The notes beneath the pieces are model-generated. The model was not told the origin of the DNA. It did not search any database and saw only the letters and a list, made by a program, of their open reading frames with translations. The translations under genes and the position numbers were made by a program. A stretch of DNA of 64,000 bases from an uncultured Bacteroides sp. (GTDB lineage: Bacteria; Bacteroidota; Bacteroidia; Bacteroidales; Bacteroidaceae): the NCBI GenBank assembly GCA_944322285.1, contig CALUOR010000097.1, forward strand, positions 1 through 64,000, read 5' to 3'. Shown in pieces: positions 8,660-18,331 of this stretch (position 1 is its first letter; the number at the start of each line of letters is the position of its first letter).

Positions 8660-10843
8660 ATGGCAGGAAAGAACACTTATTTGACAGACCAGCTGAAGAA
8701 GTACTTCGGGTTCGATAAATTTAAAGGTAATCAGGAAGCTATTATTCAAAACCTTTTGGATGGCAATGATACATTTGTGTTGATGCCTACAGGAGGTGGT
8801 AAGTCGTTATGCTATCAGTTGCCTTCTTTGTTAATGGAAGGAACGGCTATCGTCATATCACCATTGATTGCTTTGATGAAGAACCAGGTGGACGCCATGC
8901 GTAATTTTAGCGAAGAGGATGGCGTGGCCCATTTTATCAATTCCTCGCTAAATAAGAGCGCGATTGACCAAGTGAAGTCTGATATCGTGTCTGGCAAGAC
9001 TAAGTTGCTTTACGTAGCTCCCGAGTCATTGACCAAGGAGGAATATGTGGAGTTTTTGAAAACGGTCAAAATTTCTTTCTATGCTGTGGACGAAGCGCAT
9101 TGTATTTCGGAATGGGGACATGATTTCCGTCCTGAATATCGCCGCATCCGTCCTATAATTAATGAAATAGGCAAGGCGCCGCTTATTGCGCTTACGGCAA
9201 CGGCCACTCCGAAGGTGCAGCACGATATTCAAAAGAATTTGGGCATGACGGACGCAAAAGTCTTCAAGTCGTCATTCAATCGCCCCAATCTTTATTATGA
9301 AGTACGCCCTAAAACAGCCAACATTGATAAAGATATTATTAAGTTCATAAAGAATAATCCGGAAAAGTCGGGTATCATCTATTGCTTGAGCAGGAAAAAG
9401 GTGGAAGAGTTGGCCGAGATATTGCAGGCCAATGGCATTAACGCACGCCCTTACCATGCAGGCATGGATTCGGCTACCCGTACGAAGAATCAGGATGATT
9501 TCTTGATGGAGAAAGTAGACGTTATTGTAGCTACCATCGCTTTTGGTATGGGTATCGATAAGCCGGATGTGCGTTTCGTTATCCATTATGACATACCCAA
9601 AAGTTTGGAAGGTTACTATCAGGAAACTGGTAGAGCCGGTCGTGATGGGGGCGAAGGTAAATGCATTACTTTCTATACCAATAAAGATTTGCAGAAACTG
9701 GAAAAGTTCATGCAAGGAAAGCCCGTGGCGGAGCAGGAGATAGGCAAGCAATTGCTACAGGAAACTGCTGCATACGCCGAGTCTTCCGTATGTCGCCGAA
9801 AAACATTGTTGCACTACTTTGGCGAAGAGTATATGGAAGACAATTGCGGGAATTGTGACAATTGTTTAAATCCTAAAAAACAAGTGGAAGCTCAAGACTT
9901 ATTATGTACCGTTATAGAAACGATTCTCGCTGTAAAGGAGAATTTTAAATCGGATTATATTATAGATGTGATTCAGGGACGCGAGACCTCGGAGGTGCTG
10001 GCTCACCTGCATGAAGACCTCGAAGTGTTTGGCTCCGGTATGGGTGAGGAAGATCGTACGTGGAATTCCGTTATCCGTCAAGCACTGATTGCCGGTTATC
10101 TGAGCAAGGATGTAGAAAATTATGGTTTGCTGAAAGTGACTGATGCCGGAAAGAAATTCTTGAAGAATCCGAAATCGTTTAAGATAACCGAAGACAATGA
10201 CTTTGAAGAAGTGGAGGAAGAAGCTCCGGCGCATAGCGGTGGCGCTTGTGCGGTAGACCCAGAACTTTACTCCATGCTGAAAGATCTGCGCAAGAAGCTG
10301 TCCAAGCACTTGGAAGTGCCTCCTTACGTCATCTTCCAAGATCCCTCACTTGAGGCGATGGCTACTATCTACCCGATAACCTTGGAGGAGTTGCAGAATA
10401 TCCCTGGCGTAGGCGCGGGAAAAGCCAAGCGTTATGGCGAGGAATTCTGTAAGTTGATTAAGCGTCATTGTGAAGAAAATGAAATAGAACGTCCGGAAGA
10501 TTTGCGTGTGCGTACCGTAGCCAACAAATCGAAACTGAAGGTTTCTATTATACAGGCCATTGACCGTAAAGTGGCACTTGACGATATCGCAGTGTCCAAA
10601 GGTATTGAGTTTGACGAATTATTGGATGAAATAGAAGCAATAGTTTATTCAGGTACAAAATTGAATATAGACTATTTCTTGAAAGACATCATGGATGAAG
10701 ACCACATGCTGGACATTTATGATTACTTCAAGGAGTCTACCACGGATAACATTGATGATGCGTTGGACGAGTTGGGAGATGACTTTACGGAAGAAGAAGT
10801 GCGCTTGGTACGCATAAAATTCATTTCAGAAATGGCAAATTGA
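8660..10843 (+). CDS. recQ: ATP-dependent DNA helicase RecQ
   Basis: 3'-5' DNA helicase of 727 residues acting in recombination and fork repair. Walker A is PTGGGKSLCYQ (residue ~40), the DEAH box is AVDEAHCISEWGHDFRP and motif VI is QETGRAGRDG. The zinc site of the RQC domain is formed by CRRKTLLHYFGE and CGNCDNC. An HRDC domain follows near LRKKLSKHLEVPPYVIF, and about 100 further acidic residues end the protein, longer than E. coli RecQ (about 610) as is usual in Bacteroides. It stands alone between its own promoter and guaB. Confidence 0.95.
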   Translation: MAGKNTYLTDQLKKYFGFDKFKGNQEAIIQNLLDGNDTFVLMPTGGGKSLCYQLPSLLMEGTAIVISPLIALMKNQVDAMRNFSEEDGVAHFINSSLNKSAIDQVKSDIVSGKTKLLYVAPESLTKEEYVEFLKTVKISFYAVDEAHCISEWGHDFRPEYRRIRPIINEIGKAPLIALTATATPKVQHDIQKNLGMTDAKVFKSSFNRPNLYYEVRPKTANIDKDIIKFIKNNPEKSGIIYCLSRKKVEELAEILQANGINARPYHAGMDSATRTKNQDDFLMEKVDVIVATIAFGMGIDKPDVRFVIHYDIPKSLEGYYQETGRAGRDGGEGKCITFYTNKDLQKLEKFMQGKPVAEQEIGKQLLQETAAYAESSVCRRKTLLHYFGEEYMEDNCGNCDNCLNPKKQVEAQDLLCTVIETILAVKENFKSDYIIDVIQGRETSEVLAHLHEDLEVFGSGMGEEDRTWNSVIRQALIAGYLSKDVENYGLLKVTDAGKKFLKNPKSFKITEDNDFEEVEEEAPAHSGGACAVDPELYSMLKDLRKKLSKHLEVPPYVIFQDPSLEAMATIYPITLEELQNIPGVGAGKAKRYGEEFCKLIKRHCEENEIERPEDLRVRTVANKSKLKVSIIQAIDRKVALDDIAVSKGIEFDELLDEIEAIVYSGTKLNIDYFLKDIMDEDHMLDIYDYFKESTTDNIDDALDELGDDFTEEEVRLVRIKFISEMAN

Positions 10844-10865
10844 TAGGGTTCTTAGAATAAAAAAC

Positions 10866-10931
10866 TAAAATTATTGCGTGCATATATGCGGGAATGGAAT
10901 AAAAACCGTATATTTGCACGCAATAATTTTA
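10866..10931. repeat. Near-perfect inverted repeat around the guaB promoter
   Basis: Two 26-nt arms (10866-10891 and 10906-10931) match at 24 of 26 positions, with the outer 17 pairs perfect, and are separated by 14 nt. The right arm contains the whole -7 box of guaB. There is no T-tract, so it does not look like a recQ terminator. An operator for a dimeric or tetrameric regulator is one reading. Confidence 0.8.
10909..10916 (+). promoter_or_regulatory. Promoter -7 box of guaB
   Basis: TATATTTG fits TAnnTTTG and lies 29 nt before the guaB start, inside the right arm of the inverted repeat. Confidence 0.6.
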
Positions 10932-10932
10932 A

Positions 10933-12420
<1,488 letters not shown>

Positions 12421-12479
12421 GAAATAGAAAGGGGAAGTGGCACTTCCGAGGTGGAATGCTTATATCCTCTTAGGTGTGA

Positions 12480-12525
12480 GGCATGGATTATACGGAGGTC
12501 CTATTATGTTCGTATAGTCTGTGCC
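12480..12525 (+). terminator. Possible hairpin terminator after guaB
   Basis: GGCA..GA..ATACG pairs with CGTAT..TC..TGCC, giving three short helices with two symmetrical internal loops. It is followed by the weakly T-rich TGATTTTATCT. A second small hairpin, GGAAGTGGCACTTCC, precedes it at about 12433. Either could end guaB or act in the leader of the next operon. Confidence 0.35.
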
Positions 12526-12550
12526 TGATTTTATCTAATTATAAGTTTAT

Positions 12551-14035
12551 ATGTATATAGTTCGTCTGGGTGGATTATTTCTCATGCTTTTTTTGTGGGT
12601 AAGCGGAGCAAAGGCGCAGCAAGATATATTGATGGTGATTAACGGAGAGAAAGTGACATGCGCTGAATTTCAGGACTTTTGTTTAAGGAAAGCTTTGTCC
12701 ATACAGGCGATAGATTCTTTTATTGACTATAAGTTGAAAGTAGATGACGCGCATCGTCTTTGTTTGGACACGCTGAGTTTCTTCAGGAGTTACATGGATA
12801 GTTGTCATCACAGCTTATCTGAATGCTTCTTGGTTGGGAGGAGCAGAAAAGCAACTGATTGTGTGATGCCGAGGAAAAATGCTTCAACTTCTCGTGCTCT
12901 TGTCAGTCATATATTTCAATATATTCCTCAAAATGCTACCGTCCACATGTTGCGTGCGTATCAGTTACAAATGGATTCTCTCTATTCGGCTATCATTTCT
13001 GGGAAAAAGAGCTTTGAAGAGATGGTGCGGAAGTATTCGCAAGAGAAAGAATCATTTTGGGTCAATGCACTAGACATGCCTGTTGAATTCGAGCAGATTG
13101 CTTTTGCCTTGCCAATCGGCAAAGTATCGGCTCCTTTTTTTACGCCTCAGGGCATACATGTTGTGAGGGTGTTGCAACGTGAAGCCAAGGCATCGGGTCG
13201 TATACAATATGCGGATAGACAACGTATGCTAGAAATGGTGTTGGATAGTTTGAAGCGTAAATTCTATTTCCAAATGAATGAAGAAGGAGCTAGGGATTTC
13301 TTGACTCATGGATATACGATGAAAAAGTTGTTTTCATTAGATGGAAAATCTTATTCGGGAAAAGATATTGCTACTTTTGTACAGTCTCATCCTGCTTCTC
13401 CGAGGCGCCAGTTGGATGACTTTATATGTAAAACTTTATTGGATCGTGCTGATTATAATTTGTCAGAAGCATGTCCTAATTATGGTTTGCGTATGCAATC
13501 TTATTCTGACAGCTTGCTTTATCAGATGATAACATACCATGTGTTGGAAGAACATTTACGGACTGATACGTTAGGCGTCATGCATTTCTTTGAACACAAT
13601 CGAAAAACTTATCGTTGGCCCGAAACTCGGTTTGAAGGCATTGTGCTGCATTGTGTATCTAAGCGCGTGAGAAAAAAAGTAAAGAAATTCCTGAAAAAAA
13701 TGTCCGTAGAAGAATGGCAAGATGCTATTCGATTGGGAGTGAATGCGGATGAGCAGCTTGTTGCGCAAGTAGAACAAGGACTTTTTGCTCCGGGCGATAA
13801 TAGATACGTGGATGAAGTGGTATTCAAAAAGTCAGAAACACAACCTGTAGAAGGTTTCCCCTATGTATTGGTGTTGGGCGAGAAGAAAAGGGGGCCGGAG
13901 CATTGGAGCGAAATTGGAGATAGGTTTTGGGATGATTATCGGAGTTATCGGAATGCCTGTTGGATAAAAAGTTTGCGGAATAAAGCGAAGGTTGAAATAA
14001 ACCAAGAGGTTTTAAAAACCGTTAATAATCAATGA
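12551..14035 (+). CDS. PpiC-type peptidyl-prolyl isomerase (SurA-like)
   Basis: Periplasmic folding factor of 494 residues with a signal peptide (residues 1-22, ending AKAQ). A SurA-like helical part comes first. A parvulin-type rotamase domain at about residues 115-220 is recognisable from FEEMVRKYSQEKESFWV, LPIGKVSAPFFTPQGIHVVRV. A long C-terminal helical region with a possible second, degenerate rotamase fold follows. It is the first of three such genes in a row, followed by an OstA-like protein, so a job in outer-membrane protein assembly is likely. Confidence 0.85.
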   Translation: MYIVRLGGLFLMLFLWVSGAKAQQDILMVINGEKVTCAEFQDFCLRKALSIQAIDSFIDYKLKVDDAHRLCLDTLSFFRSYMDSCHHSLSECFLVGRSRKATDCVMPRKNASTSRALVSHIFQYIPQNATVHMLRAYQLQMDSLYSAIISGKKSFEEMVRKYSQEKESFWVNALDMPVEFEQIAFALPIGKVSAPFFTPQGIHVVRVLQREAKASGRIQYADRQRMLEMVLDSLKRKFYFQMNEEGARDFLTHGYTMKKLFSLDGKSYSGKDIATFVQSHPASPRRQLDDFICKTLLDRADYNLSEACPNYGLRMQSYSDSLLYQMITYHVLEEHLRTDTLGVMHFFEHNRKTYRWPETRFEGIVLHCVSKRVRKKVKKFLKKMSVEEWQDAIRLGVNADEQLVAQVEQGLFAPGDNRYVDEVVFKKSETQPVEGFPYVLVLGEKKRGPEHWSEIGDRFWDDYRSYRNACWIKSLRNKAKVEINQEVLKTVNNQ

Positions 14036-14102
14036 GGCAATAAGTTAAACCGTTATCTTCGTACGCTAAAAGTTATAGTTAAAATATAGAGATTAAGGAA
14101 TT

Positions 14103-14954
14103 ATGCGTATAATCGGCTTCATTTGTTTATCGCTCATTTTTTGTGTGTCGTGTGGAGAATCTCAGCACGATCATGGGGGAAAAACGCCTTTGGTGGAGCT
14201 TGACGGCAATTTCCTTTATCGTGAAGATTTGCAACATGTGTTGCCGCAAAACCTGTCAACGGACGATAGCTTGTTGTTCGCACAACATTATATTCGCAAT
14301 TGGGCAGAAGACATTTTGCTGTATCAACAGGCCCTGCAGAATGTGTCCAATGATGCGGAAATCGAAAACTTGGTTTACAATTATCGGAAAGCACTGATTG
14401 TGCATGCTTATCAGCAGGCATTGTTGCAAGAAAGATTGGCGGAAGAGTTGACGGAAGAAGAATTGCGGGATTATTATACAAACAATGTGGATGCCTTTAA
14501 GGCAGAAAGTCCGTTGCTTAAAGGACTTTTTATTAAGGTGCCGCTGATGGCTCCTCAGATTTCCCAGGTGAGGCAATGGTATAGGAACGGGCGGCAAGAT
14601 GCAGTGGAGCATTTGGAGAAATATAGTTTGCAACATGCAGTGAAGTATGAATACTTTTATGACAGATGGGTGTCGGCTTCGGAAATTTGGAGTTGGTTGC
14701 CTTCAAAAGAGTCGGATATGGACGAATTCTTAAAAAAGAATCATCACGTAGAGTTAAAAGATACTGCTTTTTGGTATTTTTTGAATATAAGTGAGTACAT
14801 TCGCACCGGAGAACAGGAACCTTATGAAGTCGCGCGTCCACATGTGCGGAATATGTTGCTGAATAGAAGACAAGTGGAATTTATGAATCAGGTGAAGTCT
14901 GATTTATATCGGGAAGCGTCTGAAGATGGTAAAATAAAGTGTTTTGAGAATTAA
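14103..14954 (+). CDS. SurA-like lipoprotein
   Basis: Lipoprotein of 283 residues with the signal peptide ending at lipobox CVSC (Cys17). The body is mostly helical, with EEELRDYYTNNVDAFK-like segments typical of the SurA/PrsA chaperone core, but I see no clear rotamase domain. The residues after Cys17 (GESQ) do not match the surface-export signal, so it probably stays on the periplasmic side. It lies 67 nt after the PpiC gene and ends just before the third SurA-like gene. The chaperone role is inferred. Confidence 0.75.
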   Translation: MRIIGFICLSLIFCVSCGESQHDHGGKTPLVELDGNFLYREDLQHVLPQNLSTDDSLLFAQHYIRNWAEDILLYQQALQNVSNDAEIENLVYNYRKALIVHAYQQALLQERLAEELTEEELRDYYTNNVDAFKAESPLLKGLFIKVPLMAPQISQVRQWYRNGRQDAVEHLEKYSLQHAVKYEYFYDRWVSASEIWSWLPSKESDMDEFLKKNHHVELKDTAFWYFLNISEYIRTGEQEPYEVARPHVRNMLLNRRQVEFMNQVKSDLYREASEDGKIKCFEN

Positions 14955-14964
14955 GATAGATGAA

Positions 14965-16332
14965 ATGGAAAAGTTTGTAGACTTTAGATGGTTGGCTTTG
15001 CCGCTATTGTTAGTGTTGTCATGTGTGCCTTCCTTTGCTCAGGACAATGTAATAGATGAAGTTGTTTGGGTGGTGGGTGATGAGGCTATATTGAAGTCTG
15101 ATGTAGAAGAAGTGCGTTTGGATGCCATCTATAACGGACGTAATTTTGACGGTGATCCTTATTGCGTGATACCGGAGGAGATTGCTGTACAAAAACTTTT
15201 TTTGCATCAGGCAGAATTGGATAGTATTGTCGTTTCTGAAAGCGAGGTGGTAAGTCAGGTGGACTATATGATAAACCAATATGTCAGTCGTATCGGTTCA
15301 TTGGAGAAAATGGAGGAATATTGGAATAAAAGTGCAACCCAGATTCGTGAGACCCTTCGAGAGAACGCGCGTGAAGGATTGACCGTACAACGGATGCAGC
15401 AAGAATTGGTGGGAGACATAAAAATCACTCCGGCTGAGGTGCGTCGTTATTTCCAGAAATTACCTCAAGATAGCATTCCTTACATTCCTACTCAGGTAGA
15501 AGTGGAGATCATTACGCAAAAGCCCAAGATTCCTATGGAGGAAATAGAGGATGTAAAGCGCCGTTTACGTGAGTTTACCGAGCGTGTCAATAAGGGGGAG
15601 ACTAGTTTTTCTACATTGGCCCGTATGTATTCCGAGGATAGAGCATCGGCCATTAATGGCGGTGAGATGCCTTTCTATGGTCGTGGACAATTAGATCCGG
15701 CTTTTGCCAATGTGGCTTTCAATTTGCAGGATCCTACCAAGGTGTCTAAAGTCGTAGAGTCGGAATATGGCTTCCATATCATTCAGTTGATAGAAAAGCG
15801 TGGAGACCGCATCCGTGTACGTCATATTTTGTTGCGTCCTCATATACCTGAGAGCGCTTTGGAGGCTGGTATGGCTCGCTTGGATTCTATTGCAGATGAT
15901 ATCCGTAACGGAAAATTTACTTTTGAAGAAGCTGCGGCAGTGTTGTCTCATGATAAAGATACGCGTAATAATCATGGCTTATTGCCGAATCCGAATACAA
16001 ATACATCGAAATTCGAGATGCAGGAACTACCTCCAGAGATAGCTAAGGTGGTGGACAAAATGCAAGTGGGTGAAATCTCGGAAGCTTTTACTATGATTCC
16101 GCAGGCAACGGGAAAAGAAGAATGCGTAATTGTAAAACTGAAAAGCCGTGTGAATGGGCATAAAGCCACCATTACCGATGATTATCAGAACTTGAAAAAC
16201 TTGGTATTAGAAAAACGGCGGGCCGAAGTCTTGGAAAAATGGATTCGTGAGAAGCAGAAACACACGTACGTTCGTATTAAGGAGGGCTGGAATACGTGCG
16301 AATTCAAATACCCGGGTTGGATTAAGGAGTAA
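14965..16332 (+). CDS. surA: Periplasmic chaperone SurA
   Basis: Periplasmic chaperone and peptidyl-prolyl isomerase of 455 residues. The signal peptide ends at SFAQ. The N-terminal SurA motif VVGDEAILKSDVEE is clear, followed by two parvulin domains: FSTLARMYSEDRASAINGGEMPFYGRGQLDPAF and a second around FEEAAAVLSHDKDTRNNHG are each recognisable in parts. The ATG at 14965 is chosen over a TTG at 14944 that overlaps the previous gene. It delivers beta-barrel proteins to the BAM complex. Co-transcription with its neighbours is likely. Confidence 0.88.
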   Translation: MEKFVDFRWLALPLLLVLSCVPSFAQDNVIDEVVWVVGDEAILKSDVEEVRLDAIYNGRNFDGDPYCVIPEEIAVQKLFLHQAELDSIVVSESEVVSQVDYMINQYVSRIGSLEKMEEYWNKSATQIRETLRENAREGLTVQRMQQELVGDIKITPAEVRRYFQKLPQDSIPYIPTQVEVEIITQKPKIPMEEIEDVKRRLREFTERVNKGETSFSTLARMYSEDRASAINGGEMPFYGRGQLDPAFANVAFNLQDPTKVSKVVESEYGFHIIQLIEKRGDRIRVRHILLRPHIPESALEAGMARLDSIADDIRNGKFTFEEAAAVLSHDKDTRNNHGLLPNPNTNTSKFEMQELPPEIAKVVDKMQVGEISEAFTMIPQATGKEECVIVKLKSRVNGHKATITDDYQNLKNLVLEKRRAEVLEKWIREKQKHTYVRIKEGWNTCEFKYPGWIKE

Positions 16333-16347
16333 TTGGAAAATAGGTTT

Positions 16348-18012
16348 ATGCATAATCGAAACAAGAACTTACATTTTCTAAGCAGGCATAGGTATCTTTT
16401 TACAGGTATCCTATGCCTGTTTGGCATCTGTTTGCTGAGTGCCCAGGATAAGAAAGCTGAACCCGAGAAAAAGAAAACGCGTGTAGACTTGTTATATGCG
16501 GATGAAGCTCAAGCTGATGATGAATTGAAACCAAATGCGCAGATCTTGACAGGATCGGTCAAACTAAGGCATGATAGTATGTACATGTATTGTGATACGG
16601 CGTATCTTTATCAACACAACAATTCGGTTGAGGCCTTTGGCAATGTCCGGATGGAGCAAGGGGATACATTATTTATTTATGGAGACTACTTGTATTATGA
16701 TGGTATGTCGCAATTGGCCATGCTTCGAAATCATGTGCGGATGATAAACCGTAGTACTGTGCTTACGACCGATAGTTTGAATTATGATCGTATATTCAAC
16801 TTGGGCTACTATTTCGAAGGGGGGACACTGATGGATTCAGTTAATGTGCTTACTTCTGTTTGGGGAGAATATAGCCCTTCTACCAAATTGGCTGTGTTCA
16901 ATCATGACGTAACGTTAGAGAATCCAAGATTTGTGCTCACTTCGGATACATTAAAGTATAGTACGTTAACAAAAATCGCGACTATTTTAGGCCCATCGGA
17001 TATTGTGAGCGATAATAATCATATTTATTCTGAAAGAGGCGTATATAATACGGTGACTGAACAGGCGGAGTTATTGGATCGTTCGATTTTAACAAATCAA
17101 GGGCGAAAACTTGTGGGTGACAGTCTTTTCTACGATCGGAAGTTGGGTTATGGCGAGGCTTTTGATAATGTACGGATGAACGATTCCATTAACCGTAATA
17201 TGTTGACGGGCGATTATTGTTATTATGATGAATTATCTGGGAATGCTTTGGCTACCCAACGTGCCGTGGCGGTGGATTATTCTCAGGGTGACAGTCTTTT
17301 TATGCACGGAGATACGTTGCGTTTAGTTTCGTTCAATTTTAATACAGATTCTGTTTATCGGGAGATGCGGGTTTATCACAAGGTACGGGCGTATCGTTCC
17401 GATATTCAGGCGGTTTGCGATTCTTTGGTATATAATTCTAAAGATTCTTGTATGACAATGTACACCGATCCCGTGTTGTGGCATGGGAGCGAGCAATTGT
17501 TGGGCGAGCAGATTAAAATCTACATGAATGACAGCACCATAGACTGGGCGCATATCATCAATCAAGCTTTGACTATCGAGCAGAAGGATTCTGTCCATTA
17601 TAACCAAGTTTCCGGTAAGGAGATGATGGCTTATTTCCGAGATGGAGACATCCGTCAGGTAGATGTGAATGGTAGTGTGATGGTTATATTCTATCCGGTG
17701 GAGGAAAGGGACAGCTCTTTGATTCTGATGAATTACTCCGAAGGTGCTTTCCTGCGTATGTTGTTGAAAAATAGACAGATGGAACGAGGCGCGTTTATTG
17801 GGAAAGCAAGTGGTACAGCTTATCCTATGAACCAGATACCTGAGGACAAATATCGGTTGGCTTCGTTTGTGTGGCTGGATTACATGCGGCCACTCAATAA
17901 GGAGGATATATTCAATTGGCGTGGTAAGAAGACTGGGCAAGGTCTGAAACCAAGTACACGTAAACCTACTGTTTCGCCTCGTGATATGCATATTGGACGG
18001 ACTAAAAAATAA
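16348..18012 (+). CDS. OstA/LptA-like envelope protein
   Basis: Exported protein of 554 residues. The N-terminus has a long basic stretch and a hydrophobic segment (residues ~15-32) ending in SAQD. The body is built of repeated beta strands such as HDSMYMYCDTAYLY, VEAFGNVRMEQGDTLFIYGD and STVLTTDSLNYDR, the pattern of the LptA/OstA jellyroll that carries lipopolysaccharide across the periplasm. The ATG at 16348 follows GGAAAATAGG; a TTG at 16333 is the alternative. Placement after SurA suggests a shared outer-membrane assembly operon. The C-terminus is basic and rich in Thr and Pro. Confidence 0.82.
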   Translation: MHNRNKNLHFLSRHRYLFTGILCLFGICLLSAQDKKAEPEKKKTRVDLLYADEAQADDELKPNAQILTGSVKLRHDSMYMYCDTAYLYQHNNSVEAFGNVRMEQGDTLFIYGDYLYYDGMSQLAMLRNHVRMINRSTVLTTDSLNYDRIFNLGYYFEGGTLMDSVNVLTSVWGEYSPSTKLAVFNHDVTLENPRFVLTSDTLKYSTLTKIATILGPSDIVSDNNHIYSERGVYNTVTEQAELLDRSILTNQGRKLVGDSLFYDRKLGYGEAFDNVRMNDSINRNMLTGDYCYYDELSGNALATQRAVAVDYSQGDSLFMHGDTLRLVSFNFNTDSVYREMRVYHKVRAYRSDIQAVCDSLVYNSKDSCMTMYTDPVLWHGSEQLLGEQIKIYMNDSTIDWAHIINQALTIEQKDSVHYNQVSGKEMMAYFRDGDIRQVDVNGSVMVIFYPVEERDSSLILMNYSEGAFLRMLLKNRQMERGAFIGKASGTAYPMNQIPEDKYRLASFVWLDYMRPLNKEDIFNWRGKKTGQGLKPSTRKPTVSPRDMHIGRTKK

Positions 18013-18019
18013 GTACGCT

Positions 18020-18310
18020 ATGGGATTATTTACAATGAGAAAACCGCGCGGCTTCCACCATACTTATATATATGTGGACGAGCGCAAAGAGAAGCTGGCT
18101 AAGATTGAAGAAAGTGCCAAGCGCGAACTGGGCATGTTGCCTGAAAAGAAATTCTCTCCCGAAGACATCCGGGGAAAATTTGTGGAGCAGACCACACATT
18201 TGAAACGCCGCAAAGAGAGTGGGAAGCAGCCCCTGCATTTCGTTATTCTTCTGTTTTTTATCGGCTTGTTGATTTATCTTTGGTACGCTCTTGGCAACGG
18301 GCTCATTTAA
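18020..18310 (+). CDS. Small single-pass membrane protein
   Basis: Protein of 96 residues that I do not recognise by family name. The N-terminal two thirds are charged and helical (YVDERKEKLAKIEESAKREL), and one transmembrane helix (HFVILLFFIGLLIYLWYAL) sits at residues ~74-92, so the N-terminus is probably cytoplasmic. The ATG at 18020 is 8 nt after the OstA-like stop, and the end is 21 nt before mutL, so it is in the same operon. I infer a membrane-tethered accessory role. Confidence 0.7.
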   Translation: MGLFTMRKPRGFHHTYIYVDERKEKLAKIEESAKRELGMLPEKKFSPEDIRGKFVEQTTHLKRRKESGKQPLHFVILLFFIGLLIYLWYALGNGLI

Positions 18311-18331
18311 AAGAAGGTAGAGGATAGTTAC

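Noticed and set aside
10866..10931. Reading the guaB palindrome as the recQ terminator
   Set aside because: No T-tract follows the stem, and the -7 box of guaB lies inside it.
14944..14964. TTG start for the SurA gene
   Set aside because: It overlaps the previous gene, and the ATG at 14965 leads directly to a normal signal peptide.
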